From assembly GCF_905147365.1 (NCBI RefSeq), contig NC_056422.1, positions 9,674,501 through 9,738,500 on the forward strand: a DNA stretch of 64,000 nucleotides, given 5' to 3'. The notes below the pieces were generated by a model. The model saw nothing but the letters and a program-made list of their open reading frames with translations, was not told the DNA's origin and did not search any database. This document shows, piece by piece, positions 1 through 12,167 of the stretch (position 1 is the stretch's first letter; the number at the start of each line of letters is the position of its first letter). Source of the stretch: Aricia agestis. Lineage: Eukaryota; Arthropoda; Insecta; Lepidoptera; Lycaenidae. The position numbers and the translations under genes were made by a program.

Positions 1-324
1 GTTTTTTGTTGGTTTATGTTGTACGTTCCGTACATCAATCAAGCAACCTGTTTAAAGACTGACAGCATATAATTTGTAAGTATAGCTAAAATTGTTTTAT
101 TCAGTTATTTCAAAAAAGTTAAAAGCATACAAATAAAATGTCACCTGGTAAATTAATTAACAAAATAACATAGATTATCATAGAAAGAAAACTAAGAATA
201 TTTTATAAAGACTGCCTAAAATTCAAAATAATTTAAATTACACGAAAGATAACGACGTTTATCTACTGATGTCATGACAATCGCCAGAAAAAGCTCTACA
301 TATTTCACTACTGGCCCCCGAGAC

Positions 325-483
325 AAAGTACCTTTCGTTAAAAACGATGACGAAATTCGTTATCAAAATGTATACAGTTTGACATAAGACATCGCTAAAT
401 GACATTTCGCTGGCGAAGACTAATGTCAAATCCCATACATTTTCATAACGAATTTCGTCATCGTTTTCAACGAAAGGGACTTT
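325..483. repeat. Foldback (MITE-like) element
   Basis: Two arms of about 48 bp (325-373 and 434-483) are reverse complements with few mismatches, around a 60-bp centre that is itself partly symmetrical. No coding capacity. Structure seen directly; the transposon origin is inferred. Confidence 0.7.
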
Positions 484-2072
484 GGCTACGGCCTCTGCTT
501 CTACTTCTACATTATAATATAAATATTTTATTAAATTGCGCCACTGGTTGGCATCCCTGCACCAACGTCACATAATTGTATTGTATATTAGCAATGTAAT
601 ATTGTTGTATTATAAATAGCTGTGCACTGGCACTTGCTAAATGCTAATCAGTTCGCGCATTAACGATACGATATTTGGTTTCATAATCCATTGTTATGTT
701 CAACGCCCACTAATGCATAAAATATACATATAATATTATCCTACTGGAAAACGCCCGCAACTCCATCGCGACAAAATTCGTTTATCGCGCGAGAACCGTA
801 CATTTTTAAGGGACAAAAGTATCCTATCCAATGACTAAAACTATCTCCATACCAAATTTCAGTAAAAAAGGTTCAGCAGTTCTGATTTTACACAACTTAA
901 ACAAAAAAAGTTTTTTTTTCACACAAGATGTTTCGAGAAGAGAAAGAAAAAGAATTTAATCATAATTTTTAAAGTAAGTATATTACTTTTATGACAAATA
1001 CGAAACTGAAAACTCGCTCTGACGATCCTTTTGAATAAAATTTTTTTACTGATTAACACCTTACCTAAATAGATCGAAGAGCTAGAAAGTTTTGAAAAAT
1101 AATAATATATTATAAGGTTAATATTAACAGCAACAGAAAAGGTTTCTGTATAAGCAAACTCACTAGCTAGAGTCAATTTCAATCAATCCCGCAAACATGT
1201 GAGCGTGAGTTTGTTTATTAATCTATCTATCTAAATATAACCGTTTTTAGGCCGAATAGTAACATCTATATTCTAAATCCGTAGTTCGTTTCCTCCCAGT
1301 TTTCCACAGATTTACAACATCCCGTGGAATTTATGTTATTAGTTGTGGAGTTTATTAAATAAAGTTATTTTGGTTGATTGGCTGAAATGTAAGACGTATA
1401 ATATTCAGTTTTAAATATTATACAAGATGTCCGCCCGCCCGCAAGTCCGTTGAGCTGAAATTCGTTTAATGTAACGCGGTAGCCGTACATTTTTACGGGA
1501 CAATAGAAAAAAAACATAAGAAATTATTTTTTCGTGCGAAAAACGGGACATACTCGTAAGTATCCTCTGTCCTTTCCCCGGACTCAGAACAGCTTTTTAC
1601 CAACAATTTCATAAATCCAGTTTTTCATTTTTCTCCAAGGCCTTTAAGACCATGTTTAATTCTCAGAGGTTCTCCTCAAAGGCTGTATCGCGTTATAAAT
1701 TCTATTTATTCACTATTACATATTGCAGTTACAAGTGTTTATATCCTCTTTGCATAAAACGTAACAGATATGTAACACACTTGTTCATTATCTTATAATA
1801 TATAAAATTCTCATGTCACAATGTTAGTTACCGTACTCATCCGAAACGGCTGTAGATTTTTACCAAATTTTATATGCATATTCAGTAGATCTGAGAATCG
1901 GCTACTGGCTACTTTTTATATTGATGAGTGAATTTGTTGAATAAATAATAGTAAATTATTACAACTCGAGACTGACGGTGACCATTGTTGGTGCGACGGG
2001 ATATCGATGGACGTTGCCATGGTGCCTACTTATTTAGTCATTTCAATAAAATAATATGGGCGGAATACTTTA
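484..2072. other. Gene-free stretch with repeat fragments
   Basis: No gene is visible. Two degraded fragments of a dispersed family lie at about 740-900 and 1430-1590. They carry the recognisable blocks cgcaactcc, aaattcgttta, ccgtacattttt and ctccataccaaatttcag. Fuller copies of this family occur at 13300-13580, 33550-33970 and 63446-63640. The rest is AT-rich unique sequence. Confidence 0.5.
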
Positions 2073-2104
2073 TATAGCAAAACAACGTTTGCCGGGACAG
2101 CTAG
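2073..2104 (+). mobile_element. Helitron 3' end fragment
   Basis: The sequence from gcaaaacaacg to CTAG followed by T matches the last 30 bp of the complete Helitron at 31542-32530. CTAG|T with a short upstream palindrome is the normal Helitron terminus. No matching 5' end is seen nearby, so this is a relic. Confidence 0.6.
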
Positions 2105-3138
2105 TTAATAATATAAAGTATGAATTAAAATTGGGTGCAACGACCACTTGGCATTTAATATGCATTACTAGTTACTACATTGTCTACCGTTCTCTACTAA
2201 GAAATGCATTTCTATTATACGAATACATAGATAACACGTGTTTCCTAATTTACATAGAATTAGTGAGCATGGTAAACATCAGCCGAAATAGACCTGTCAC
2301 AGCCATTAAGAATATTTTGTTTGGAGTAAAATATATGAAGCGTTTGGAGTTCAGTTTATTTTCGGTAGCGGGGATAAATCTTCCCTTTTGAAGCTTATGG
2401 CCTGATAAGGAGAATCCCGTAATGGGATCGTGACTCTGTGTTATAATTACACTTTAATATATGCTATAAAATGTAAATAGTACACAGTATTATTAGTAAC
2501 ACTTGTTGCTTACAAGGTACATCTGTAACGTTATGGGTTATCACTTTATTTTATTACAATACTGGGTAAGCAAAAGGTTAGCACCTCAGTGTATCATAAT
2601 ATGGACAAAATACTTAGAATTGTATTTATAATTTAATAACTTTATTTCTAAATATACAAAATGTAATGTAAAATAATGTAAAATCTATAAAATATTATTT
2701 TGGTTTTTATCTCGTTAAAATTAAGTTAAGTACTTATATTAGTTATTTAAGTTGCTGATCCTATTTCAACTTACGAATCGACTATGTTATAAATATTATA
2801 GAGTTAAACCAGTGCAGTGGCTAATAAGAAACATCAAATGTGATAAATCTGTTCTGACGACACCTTTGGTGTCTGATATTATAATTTGTCTGACACTTCC
2901 TGTAAAAACAAAAAGGGCTTCTACAGGAAATAGCAGACCTGTAGACACAATTGCTATAAATATCTTATTCTACACACATAATAAATATGTTTATACTTAG
3001 TCTATAATATGAATGCTATAGAATATAGTGCGTATGTGTGTTACCTCTTCACGCCTAAGCCGCTTGACCTATTTCTGCGAATTTTAAAGATAGTGTAGGT
3101 TCCAGACATAGGATATATAGTTTTTATCACGGTGTAGA
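2105..3138. other. AT-rich stretch, nothing recognised
   Basis: Only short random ORFs and no repeat structure that I can name. The ORFs at 2056-2391 and 2752-3000 lack any family resemblance. Confidence 0.4.
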
Positions 3139-3233
3139 GGTAAAATAATGTATAATGTCACAACACTAATCGTAATCGTATTATAATAATACGATTAGTG
3201 TTGTGAGTTGTGACACTATACATTATTTTACCT
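3139..3233. repeat. Short foldback element
   Basis: An almost perfect 95-bp palindrome. The left arm starts ggtaaaataatgtataatg and the right arm ends cattattttacc. The right arm has a small internal duplication (ttgtgagttgtgac). Confidence 0.7.
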
Positions 3234-3478
3234 TTACAACGGAAAATAATAACGTATATCTATTCAGATAAATAGAATAATTAGATCGAGAACTTTCTCT
3301 GTAATTCCTATAAAATAATCTTGAACTTATTAAGCATCAACAACTTCTAAGAAAATGCCCTTTATATTATATCGGCCCTCCGTTTCCTGCTAAGAAAGTA
3401 CTAAGAAGGGCACTTGTAGTTCTCCGGTCGTGCATGTAAAACTAAAAACACTCGTCTTGAAAGTATAATCAAATAAAA

Positions 3479-3917
3479 ATCGGCCAAGTGCAAGTCGAAC
3501 TCGCGCTCGAAGGGTTCCGTACCGTGATTAAGCGAAAGTTGGCAAAAATTGTGTTGTGATCCCTCCTTAAATATAATTTATTTTATTTTCATTTTGTTAT
3601 TAATTATTAAAGTAAGTACAAAATATTATATAATTAGGAATTATGTGAATATTTAAAGTGCCTACCTGCTACTATTATTGATTACGAGCAAAAAAGGCCA
3701 AAAAAAATCATGTTTCTTGTATGGGAGACCTACTTGAACATTTTTATTTTGTTTTTAGTATTTTCTGTTATAGCGGCAACAGAAATACACAACTTGTGAA
3801 AATTTCAGAAGTCTAGCTATAGCGGTTCTTGAGATACAGCCTGGAAACAGACGGACAGACGGGTCTGACAGACAGACATCGTAGTCTCAATTTTTACCCT
3901 TTGGGTACGGAACCCTG
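3479..3917 (+). mobile_element. Dispersed repeat ending GGGTACGGAACCCT
   Basis: A 440-bp copy of a family that starts atcggccaagtgc and ends with a GACAGACAGACATCG block, then tttaccctttgggtacggaaccct. Other copies in the window are 49403-49808, 57127-57582 (reverse) and a 3' piece at 55815-55890. Probably a non-autonomous, retroposon-type repeat; the class is not proven by the sequence. Confidence 0.7.
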
Positions 3918-4077
3918 AAAAAGGGCTAACCATGAGTTCGTTTTTGGGTCCATGTCGATACAAAAACGAACATTCGATTTCATTGACGATTTCTTTTATC
4001 CAAATCTACCTACATCATCTACTACCGTAACTTTTAAGTTATAAAAAAATATCCTTCCTTTAGGCTTCGCCGTAGTC

Positions 4078-4766
4078 GGATAAAAATCACTGACTTCCAT
4101 TATACAAGTACGCTGGAATTATGATACCCACCTGCTTTTTGTGCCTATTTGAAGGGGAATCAGCGCCCCCAATGCGGGGGAAGAGAACTAAATCTGACGT
4201 AACTTGCATATGGCCGCTTAATCCCTATTGGTTGTAGAAACTAGTATTAGTTCCAACTAGTATTTGTTTCCACTACTGCTATCAGCAGTAGTGGGTACTT
4301 GGAACTAATACTGGCTGATCACCTGATTGTCTGACAAGTAAGATGATCCATGCGTCGGATGGGCATGTAAAAAGTCGGTCCTGCGCCTGATCTCTCGCCG
4401 GTCGTGTCGGTCGTCCGTCCCACTGGGTTATGAGAGTAAAGGAATAGAGAGTGCTCTTGTGTACTGCGCACACACTTGGGCACTATAAAAATTACTCCTG
4501 CGTAGCTGGCCTGGTTTCAATGAAACCGGCCACCGTCACCGAAACCGGTGTGGGAGCTATTATTCTGCTATCAGCGCCAATATGGCGACTTTCAAACATC
4601 ATTTTTACGTCAAATTCAGTTCTCTTCCCCCGCATTAGGGGCGCTAATTCCGCTTCAAATAGGCACAAAAACCAGCAGTCATTTCAAAGGGTATCGTAAG
4701 TCCCGCGTACTTGTATAATGGAGGTCAGTGGATAAAAATAATTATTTTATCCACTGACCTCCATTT
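4078..4766. repeat. Large foldback element with a terminal hairpin
   Basis: The arms 4078-4206 and about 4606-4739 are inverted copies of each other. Both contain the block cactgac(t/c)tccat-tatacaagtacgc and a c-rich block near gcgcccc. A second perfect hairpin at 4718-4766 repeats the outermost 20 bp, and a third (ccactactgc/gcagtagtgg) sits at 4270-4295. No gene inside. Confidence 0.65.
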
Positions 4767-5088
4767 AATTATAATTAAACCACATTAAATCCGTAACAGC
4801 AATGTCACTTTAAGTGATGAGTAGACATCATTTAAATAATATTATAGTTTTTATCAATACGGCCATGTTGACTATTATGGTATTCATTACAAAACAGATA
4901 TCCTTGTTGATTAGTATTGGAATTGACTTTAATCGTTTAGAGGTAATAAAATACAACTTAATTTAATTACTATTGTAACTGGGTTTCCGCCCACTTCCAA
5001 AGTACAAGAGAAGTTGCAGGTGCATGTCCTTCTAACCTTTCAATTGCATTACCGTTTTGTTCTGTGTAGGCTGTGATAAAAATGTTTT

Positions 5089-5129
5089 AGATATTTGAAA
5101 ATGTTTGCGAAAAACATTTTCAAATATCT
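5089..5129. repeat. Perfect small hairpin
   Basis: An 18-bp perfect stem (agatatttgaaaatgttt) with a loop of about 4 nt. No neighbouring gene explains it as a terminator; probably a transposon remnant. Confidence 0.5.
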
Positions 5130-5149
5130 GACCTAGAAGTCACGTTACA

Positions 5150-6425
5150 CCCTTCCTCAATGAGCATTCTATGTTAAAAATGAAACACCGACGTAAACTC
5201 CATCTGGCTTGTCTTTTATTTGGTGTGTTAAAGTATAAAAAGCCTGCATATCTCTACGAAAAGCTTTCACGAACGACTAGTCTTAGGTCCTGCGGTCCAA
5301 GGCAATGTTCAACCCAATTAGCCATTGAGAAACACCAGACATCGTCGTTCAGAGGAAGCTTTCGTTACACGGCTTCTAAATGCTGGAACAATATACCTCC
5401 GCCTATTAGAAATCTTAATAGTCTGGCATCATTCAGGAAACATCTCCAAAAATTTATGTTACAAGCACAAAAGGCACAGGAAAGTATTCGCCTAGATATT
5501 AGTGTGTTGTAGGTGTTTTGCGTTGTTATTATATTTTTTTTTTTCCACTTTTGAACAAATTATTCTAGTATTGTTGGATTCGATTGCCATCACATATTCC
5601 TTGTAATACTGTTGTTTCCTAATAATGTTTTTATATTCTGTTATAATATTATATTTATTTTTCAACACTTTTAATTATTTTAATAATATTTAGTTTAATT
5701 CATGGATGTATCATCATAATTATACATAATCAAAGTTCAATGTTTGTAATATTATTGTTGTTTCTTCTTCTTCTTTTAAAAATTAACTTATGGAACTGTC
5801 ATATTATGTCACTGTCAAAATATTTTGAAGTCTTGTCGTTATCTACTTCGTCTACTTTTTGTTTTGTGTATACTATGCAGTTTTATATATATATATTTTT
5901 TTTTACTTTTTTTTTTATGTACTTAATTAAAATTTTATTTTCTGTAAATATAATGCAATAGGTTTTATTCATAATTATAATAATATTAGAAATTGGAATA
6001 GATATTTATAATGTCCTGGATTAATAAATTTTAATTAATGTAATAATAATTGTTAGTAAGATTGAAATGAATTTAATTGTTTTTTTTTTTATGATTGGTG
6101 AAATATGTTTACTTAAAGTTGATTGTATATTATTGTTTTTAAATAGTGATTTGAGTTATTCATAATATTATTTAAGACTTGTGTCACTAAAAGGTCGGAA
6201 CGGCTGTGAGGTCACGGAATGGGTCAAGCGGAAGACCGGCGTTGGTTACCTGCTGGGTGTGCCAACACTGCCGAGCTTGGTCCAATTTGCGGCTAATATA
6301 CTCAATATTTTTATGATAATAATTCAACGATTTTATATTTTTTATTCTTATTTCTTTAATTTATAATTTATGTATTTCTATAGTTTTAGCTGCAAATAAA
6401 CGTTTATTCTATTCTATTCTATTCT
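5150..6425 (+). mobile_element. 3' end of a non-LTR retrotransposon
   Basis: A 113-codon open frame at 5171-5512 reads as the extreme C-terminus of a LINE ORF2. It is basic and contains LHLACLLFGVLKYKKPAYLYEK and, further on, FRYTASKCWNNIPP, which resembles the usual post-RT tail ('W-N-x-L/I-P-x-x-I/L-R' followed by a 'F+++L' helix). It is followed by an AT-rich 3' UTR and a (TTCTA)n simple-repeat tail at about 6403-6425. The RT and endonuclease domains are absent, so this is a dead 5'-truncated copy. Confidence 0.7.
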
Positions 6426-7217
6426 AAAAATCGAAAAATCGTACATTTTCATATATGGTACAGCTGTCGATCACACAAATCTTTATTTGTTATTTTGTTA
6501 GCAATATGATGTCATGCTCTTGTGAAAAATGACATACTCCATACCTACAGTATTGTTATGTTTATTTTCGTGATAACACTTTACCTGGACTGAGTTTACA
6601 GTTACGCTGAAACTTGTATGAATACTGATAAAATTCATGAAATACACCGAGGTAACTCTACAATTCTATAAGTATAATATAAGCCCTTAGGTTTTGATAT
6701 CCGCTTCAACTAAAGTATTTCAATTTAATTGATTCAATTATCATCGTGTCTAGTCAATAATCAAACATATTGATTATATTATGATTACTAGATTTTTCCG
6801 CGGTTAAAACTATTGTAGTCCTTTCCGGGAACTCTAAGTATCTCCATACCGAGTCCCGGGAAAGGACATAGGAGTTAGACAAATCGACAAACAGAAAGAC
6901 AGACAGATTTCGCATTTATAATATTAGTATGAATTAACCAGCCACAACAAAACAAGAGGGCGAGGAAACATGACGAAAATTATATGAAAATCACAAAATA
7001 TGTAGAGTTCGAAAAAACTCACTTATGGAGTTATGAATCACTCGTATTTAAACAATTGATTTCTTATCAAGTCCTATTTTCTAAAATTGTTTTTAATTTC
7101 TTATCGCCTACCTTCACATCTCACAGATCCAATAAAACACAGGGTCACAATCACAAGTCTCCTCATGTTCCACATTCGCGCTCCCGAATCAAATGGGTCG
7201 CAGTTTTCGCGAGGGCT
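6426..7217. other. Gene-free stretch with one repeat fragment
   Basis: Contains a rearranged fragment of the CCGTACATTTT dispersed family at about 6800-6935, ending in gacagacagatttcgcatttataatattagtatg. From 7100 on, the GC content rises up to the GATA cluster. No gene is recognised. Confidence 0.45.
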
Positions 7218-7251
7218 GATAACTGATAAGGGCTGATAAGAGATAAGGATA
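7218..7251. promoter_or_regulatory. Cluster of five GATA motifs
   Basis: GATA occurs at 7218, 7225, 7235, 7242 and 7248, four of them as GATAA, in a locally GC-rich stretch. This is dense enough to be a GATA-factor site cluster, but no gene start is identified beside it. The motif is seen; the function is a guess. Confidence 0.3.
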
Positions 7252-7350
7252 GCGGGCGCTCGAGGCGCCGCACGACACCTCCGCACCGCATCTGAACAAA
7301 CTCTAATCTACCAAGTTACCGACACCATAAAACATAAGCCATGTAGCGAA

Positions 7351-7545
7351 CCAACGCGACGGTGGAAACGTTGTTGAGTTCATTGCGTAGCTGCTTCAAA
7401 GGTGATTTTCCGCTTGGGAATACTATCGTCGATGGAATCGTCTGTGTTAAACAAACCAAACGGTGGAAACGATGTTGAGTTATTCATCGCATAGCCGCTT
7501 CATAGTTGATTTTCCGCTTGGAAATACTATCGTCGATGTACGAGT
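7351..7545 (+). repeat. Two-copy direct repeat of 101 bp
   Basis: Copies at about 7351-7445 and 7452-7545 share ggtggaaacg.tgttgagtt and attttccgcttgg.aatac, followed by tatcgtcgatg, with about 15% divergence. Not coding in any long frame. Confidence 0.65.
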
Positions 7546-8729
7546 TCGTGTTTTCAATCTAAGTTTATCGAAACAACACGCTTGAATTAACGATAACACA
7601 CTTTCAGGATTTCTTCTATTTTTTTATCCGCCATTGTGAACAACTTGCCAAATACATACGGATGAAAATGAAAGCTGGTTTTTTGCTTCTGTCTTCATTG
7701 TTGGAATTTTCGTTGCGTTTCTTGTTGAATTAAATATATCCATATGAAATATTCATTATGTTGTAAAAAGTTGATCATGACATTTTAACTATTGTTTATT
7801 TTTTGGAAAAGCTTATTAAATTTTGCTTCCAAAATCAAAAATAAGTAAGAGGTACTCTACCATAAAGTATTTATTTATTATTAATCATTACTTTAAAGTC
7901 AGTGCTAATAAGAGCGTAGCAAAGTTGTCTTCACGTCGAAAAAATGATATTGTAAGATTTTTTTAAATTTTGATTTTGCTGCTTTTTATAATTTGAAATT
8001 GGAATTTTGGTAAAAAATCATCAATTTTTCTTTCACTTGCTACATCACCACGCTTTAAACTGTTTAATCCATCACATTAGGTTGTGGTCTTTCACTAAAC
8101 GCCTTAAAAACTACAACAAAAAGCAATTACCAAACGAACATCGTCTTTAGTGGAAGTCGGTTGGAAACATAGAACATTTATTAAACTTTGACTAGGCCGA
8201 TTTGGTAAGTATTAATATTCATAACAAAACAGTTCAAAACAGTCACCTCCGTGATAGTGACCTTTATATTTTACAATATAAAGATCTAGTTGCAGGTAAA
8301 ATAATTTTGAACTGTCTGTAGTGGGTGTAACAGCTACCAAAAGTGGTCACAGTAGGCAGTGTTGCAATTATCTTTTTATTGTGGGCAGGCTATTCTATAG
8401 ATGGTGTCATTACCAAATCAAGTGTAAGTATAAATATTTATTATAAAAATCGTACAGAGCCTTTGAAGGAAATTTTAATATTGGACATTGTTTTAAGCCT
8501 TATTTAAAAATTAAATATAATATTTTTATGGATATTATTAATAGTCTTTCTGAAGGCCCTTAAGCCATAGTAACTTTTTTCTATAAGAAAATAACTCATA
8601 CTTAGCGAAATATTCATTACTTACTGATTTCGGTGTTAGGGAAACTAAAACTTATTTCTATAATAAGTACTCATAATAGTGACCAATTTCGTCTGCAGTC
8701 CTCGAGGAATACTATACTGTTCCCCTACT
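7546..8729. other. AT-rich stretch, little recognised
   Basis: No gene. A weak foldback lies at 8229-8320 (cagttcaaaacag / ttttgaactg). Confidence 0.4.
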
Positions 8730-8812
8730 CTACAACTAACCCGCATTGCTTTTGTTGGGAACCAAACACACGACCTCTGAATCGAGAGCCTAGCTCTAAA
8801 CCACAGAAGCAT
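8730..8812 (-). mobile_element. Relic of a tRNA-headed SINE
   Basis: On the minus strand the sequence reads like a tRNA-type Pol III promoter. It has an A-box-like gtggtttagagc, then about 30 nt further a B-box-like ggtcgtgtgtttggttccc. The B box is degenerate compared with GGTTCGANTCC. No body or poly-A tail could be traced. Confidence 0.3.
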
Positions 8813-9162
8813 TGCAAGAATGACAACTTGCTTGTCGCATCTCAGCCAAGCCCTTCAAGTCAAAACTCAAATCGTGTCATAAAACTCAGCACGTAAGTAC
8901 ATGATTTACAACATAACCTAAAAAAATACCACACCTCAACGACATCTAAGTATAAACAAGAAAGCACATGTAAAATATACTGATTGACGTCGGGTCTAAA
9001 AAGTTAAGTGTCACCGAAGTGTTTAACTGGGTGTTTCACACTTTACAACCAGCGAACAAACGAGGCACTGTTTGCTTTCCTTTGATATTGAGTAAGTGCT
9101 GTAGGCCAGCAGCGTGTAATAGGGTAAAGATGTTTGTTTTTCATTGTTCATTTTCAACCCAA

Positions 9163-9386
9163 TAGCTTTGTCCACACTGTGCCTTTTTTTGTTCATCAAG
9201 GGCATGCGTTGTAGCGCAGTCAACACCGCACGTGAGGCATGCCCGCGACGCTATGACACTTTTCTTTTGGGTTGGGTGGATTTTGACGCATTTAATTATT
9301 GAACATGTCAAAGGAAAGTTGAATAAAAAGATGATGAGTGATGACGAAAATTGAAGATGAAATTGCATAGTGTGGACATAGCTAAT
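9163..9386. repeat. MITE-like element with inverted ends
   Basis: The terminal blocks atagctttgtccacact and agtgtggacatagct are inverted copies about 190 bp apart. The ORFs at 9023-9368 are products of this repeat and are not genes. Confidence 0.6.
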
Positions 9387-10031
9387 ATGGATTACTTAAC
9401 AGGCGCATGCCCGGGGGTAAAGGAGAGAAAATTGAAAAGGAATCTCAATACAAGATCCAAACAGCGGTCGTTAAATTAAAAACCATTCAATAAAGTTATA
9501 CGAATTGTGCGGTAGCTTGTACTTTTATTATTTCGACATTTAGACGTTATTTAATATTAATTGGGACCTCCCAAATTTTAAACGGTAACTGCGCTTGGTT
9601 GAATGGTAAAAAACCCTGAATGTAGTTTAGGTATCTATGAATTGTAACACACCATTGACCATAGCTAACATTACTCACATAGTTTCTGATAACTATACTA
9701 GTTAGAGTAGGTACCTATGTACGATTATAACTCTATGACTATACATTTTAATTAAGGAATGAATTATGAATGACTCCCTACTTTTTCTAAGGATTCGTTT
9801 CTCTTCTTAGAAAAGCTAGCATCTTGTGTTAGAGATCCTATTCTTATAATACTTAAAATACATCTATGCGTGTATGGTCCACCGAACATTCCCACGGCCC
9901 ACCACTGCATCTACTGTATCGACAGTGGTATCCAACCACGAAAATCTTATGATATGATCTCAAGGAGCCCGAGGGACGTGCTAAAACAGCTGCTGCCCGC
10001 AACGAAACTAATCAGAAGAAAATAGGAGTAA
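9387..10031. other. Gene-free stretch
   Basis: Nothing recognised beyond unique AT-rich DNA. Confidence 0.4.
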
Positions 10032-10262
10032 CTACGAATAATAAAGACTAAGGAAAAGTAACTGCATCAAAAAACATATACAAATTACAATACTTGTCAA
10101 AAATGTGTACCAGGTACACATTTCAATACATTTGATGATTTGCAATATTTAGGTGGCCTTGAGCGGTACTGGGCTGACGTTACATGACAGTTCGAAAGGA
10201 ACCAAATTTAAAACGGTAATAGTATGGGAGTTACGTTTCCTTAGTTTTTATTATTCGTAGAG
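10032..10262. repeat. MITE-like element with inverted ends
   Basis: The left arm ctacgaataataaagactaa and the right arm ending ttagtttttattattcgtag are reverse complements. The centre holds a small hairpin, aaatgtgtac/gtacacattt. Confidence 0.6.
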
Positions 10263-10711
10263 TAGAAAGTATTCTAATTTTCCCTCCCCATAAAAAGCGG
10301 GAGACAGCACAAAGTTGCAATGACCGCAAGTCAAAGAACTAATTAAGGCGAGGAAATTTAGGCGTGTATGTTATTTTATTTATCTAGTCTTATATAACAT
10401 CATCAATGTAACACAACTTTTTGGGAGGTTTACGGAAGTAACATAGTCGCGACTATTCTGTGCGGTGACTATTTTGATAACTCCGCTTCCCGTCACGTCT
10501 CAAGTTTAATGACCTACTTACAGTCACCGTTACAAGAAGGGCTAGGGCACATGACCTAGGTTATATAACCTACTTAAACTCAATTACTTTTACGCACAAT
10601 TCAGGGCTATTAGTTTTGACATCGCTAAATGAACTTCCGAGCCAATGTAATTAAAGTTCACATAGATTCCAAATGAGGTACGTGAAAAATCTTTACTCTA
10701 CATTTTTATGG

Positions 10712-11560
10712 CGTAACTGTAATGGCACGTTTACACTCAGCCCTTGCCACTGCTCCTGCCGCTGTCGGAAATATTGCCTCAAATACTTCTGCGGCATTAT
10801 AGAGGCGAGTGTGTGGTCACACTCAGCCATCATACTCTTTTACGTAACGATGGCGAATATCGAAACTGTTGCGGCGACAGCATTCTGTATTCAGTCTGCT
10901 GAGTATAATATAATATAACTATATGCATATTTTAAAAAGAGATCAAAACACATTTAATACGTGGGAGAGCCATGCTTCGGCACAAATGGGCCGGCTCGAC
11001 CGGAGAAATACCACGTTCTCACAGAAAACCGGCGTGAAACAGCGCTTGCGCTGTGTTTCGCCGAGTGAGTGAGTTTACCGGAGGCCCAATCCCCTACCCT
11101 GTTCCTTTCCCTACTTTCCCATATTCCCTTCCCTGCCCTCCCCTATTACCCTATTCTCTCTTTAAAGGCCGGCAACGCACCTGCAGCTCTTCTGATGCTG
11201 CAAGGGTCCATGGGCGACGGAAGTTGCTTTCCATCAGGTGACCCGCTTGCTCGTTTGTCCCCTTATTTCATAAAAAAAAAGCGGTGACATTTTTGTGGAT
11301 TTTGTCGCACGTGCTTCTCGTTCAAAATGCTGGCGGCAAGTGAGCGGGAGAGCTGAATGTGAACACTCACTCGCGCTCGCGCTGCCCTTCCTTTGATTTC
11401 CGCCCGAAAAACCGACACTCGAGGGAGCGCCGGGCAATGGCAGCGGCATGAGCAGTAGCAGCGCGAGTCACCTATTTACATATTCACGCTGCCCACTTCC
11501 CTCCCCACTTCCCTGTCCAACAGGGCTGAGTGTAAATGTCGTATTAGCCGTGTAACATTC
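10712..11560. mobile_element. Foldback transposon split by a second insertion
   Basis: The left end (about 10718-10745, cacgtttacactcagccctt) and the right end (about 11519-11555, agggctgagtgtaaatgtcg) are inverted copies. The 10961-11280 repeat is inserted in it. The left breakpoint of the tandem triplication (11389) falls inside this element, so units 2 and 3 begin with only its right half. Confidence 0.6.
10961..11280 (+). mobile_element. Retroposon-type dispersed repeat (A-tailed)
   Basis: Starts gtgggagagccatgcttcgg, continues through an A+C-rich cccctaccct stretch and the block ggccggcaacgcacctgcag, and ends ttatttcataaaaaaaaa. Reverse-orientation copies lie at 33109-33397 and 57666-58001. 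The constant 3' block plus A-tail suggests a SINE or LINE tail. The ORFs here are frame shadows. Confidence 0.7.
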
Positions 11561-11574
11561 ATAATATCTACTAG

Positions 11575-11770
11575 ACGTTCCGCGCGGCTTCGCCCGCGTA
11601 AAATTAGATATTTCACAGACAAATTAGTCCACAAAAGATAGCCTATGATCCTTGAGGTGGTCTACTTCTTATATGTGCCAAATAACAGAAAAATTGCTCC
11701 AGTAGTTCCTGAGATTAGCGCGTTTAAACAAACAAACAAACTCTTCCGCTTTATAATAAAAAAATATAGT
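11575..11770 (+). mobile_element. Dispersed repeat fragment in unit 1 (also in units 2 and 3)
   Basis: The block from cgcgcggcttcgcccgcgta through attagatatttcacagacaaat to cctgagattagcgcgtt followed by caaac repeats matches the longer element at 34030-34915. The same sequence occurs 5739 and 11478 bp further on. Confidence 0.6.
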
Positions 11771-12167
11771 ATAATAAATTGTTAGTATAGATTTAAATGT
11801 AAAAATGTGTCCGTTTGTCTTGTTACCTCTTCAAACCGCTGAATGAATTTGTGGAATTTGATATGAAGATAGGTACTCTGAGTCCTTAGGAAAAATATAG
11901 GATTTATATCTCGAATAAATACCTAATTAATACCTAAACGTATTTCTGAGCGACTAAAAAACTTACGAGCATCATCTAGATAATATAATCTTATAAACTT
12001 TAACTCATGCTGTCACAATATTAAAATACCTTACTCAGAAAATGAAAAAATAAATAGCTGCAGGGGCCCAATTCCCTTCTACTAGAATTGTCCCCAGTTG
12101 AGTACTTGGACGTTACAAACAAAAAAGCTTAATTACTCGAAACAAGTTATAATTAAAACATCTCAAT

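Noticed and set aside
11053..11449. Short Pro/Ser-rich ORFs
   Set aside because: Frame shadows of the A-tailed retroposon at 10961-11280 and its flank.
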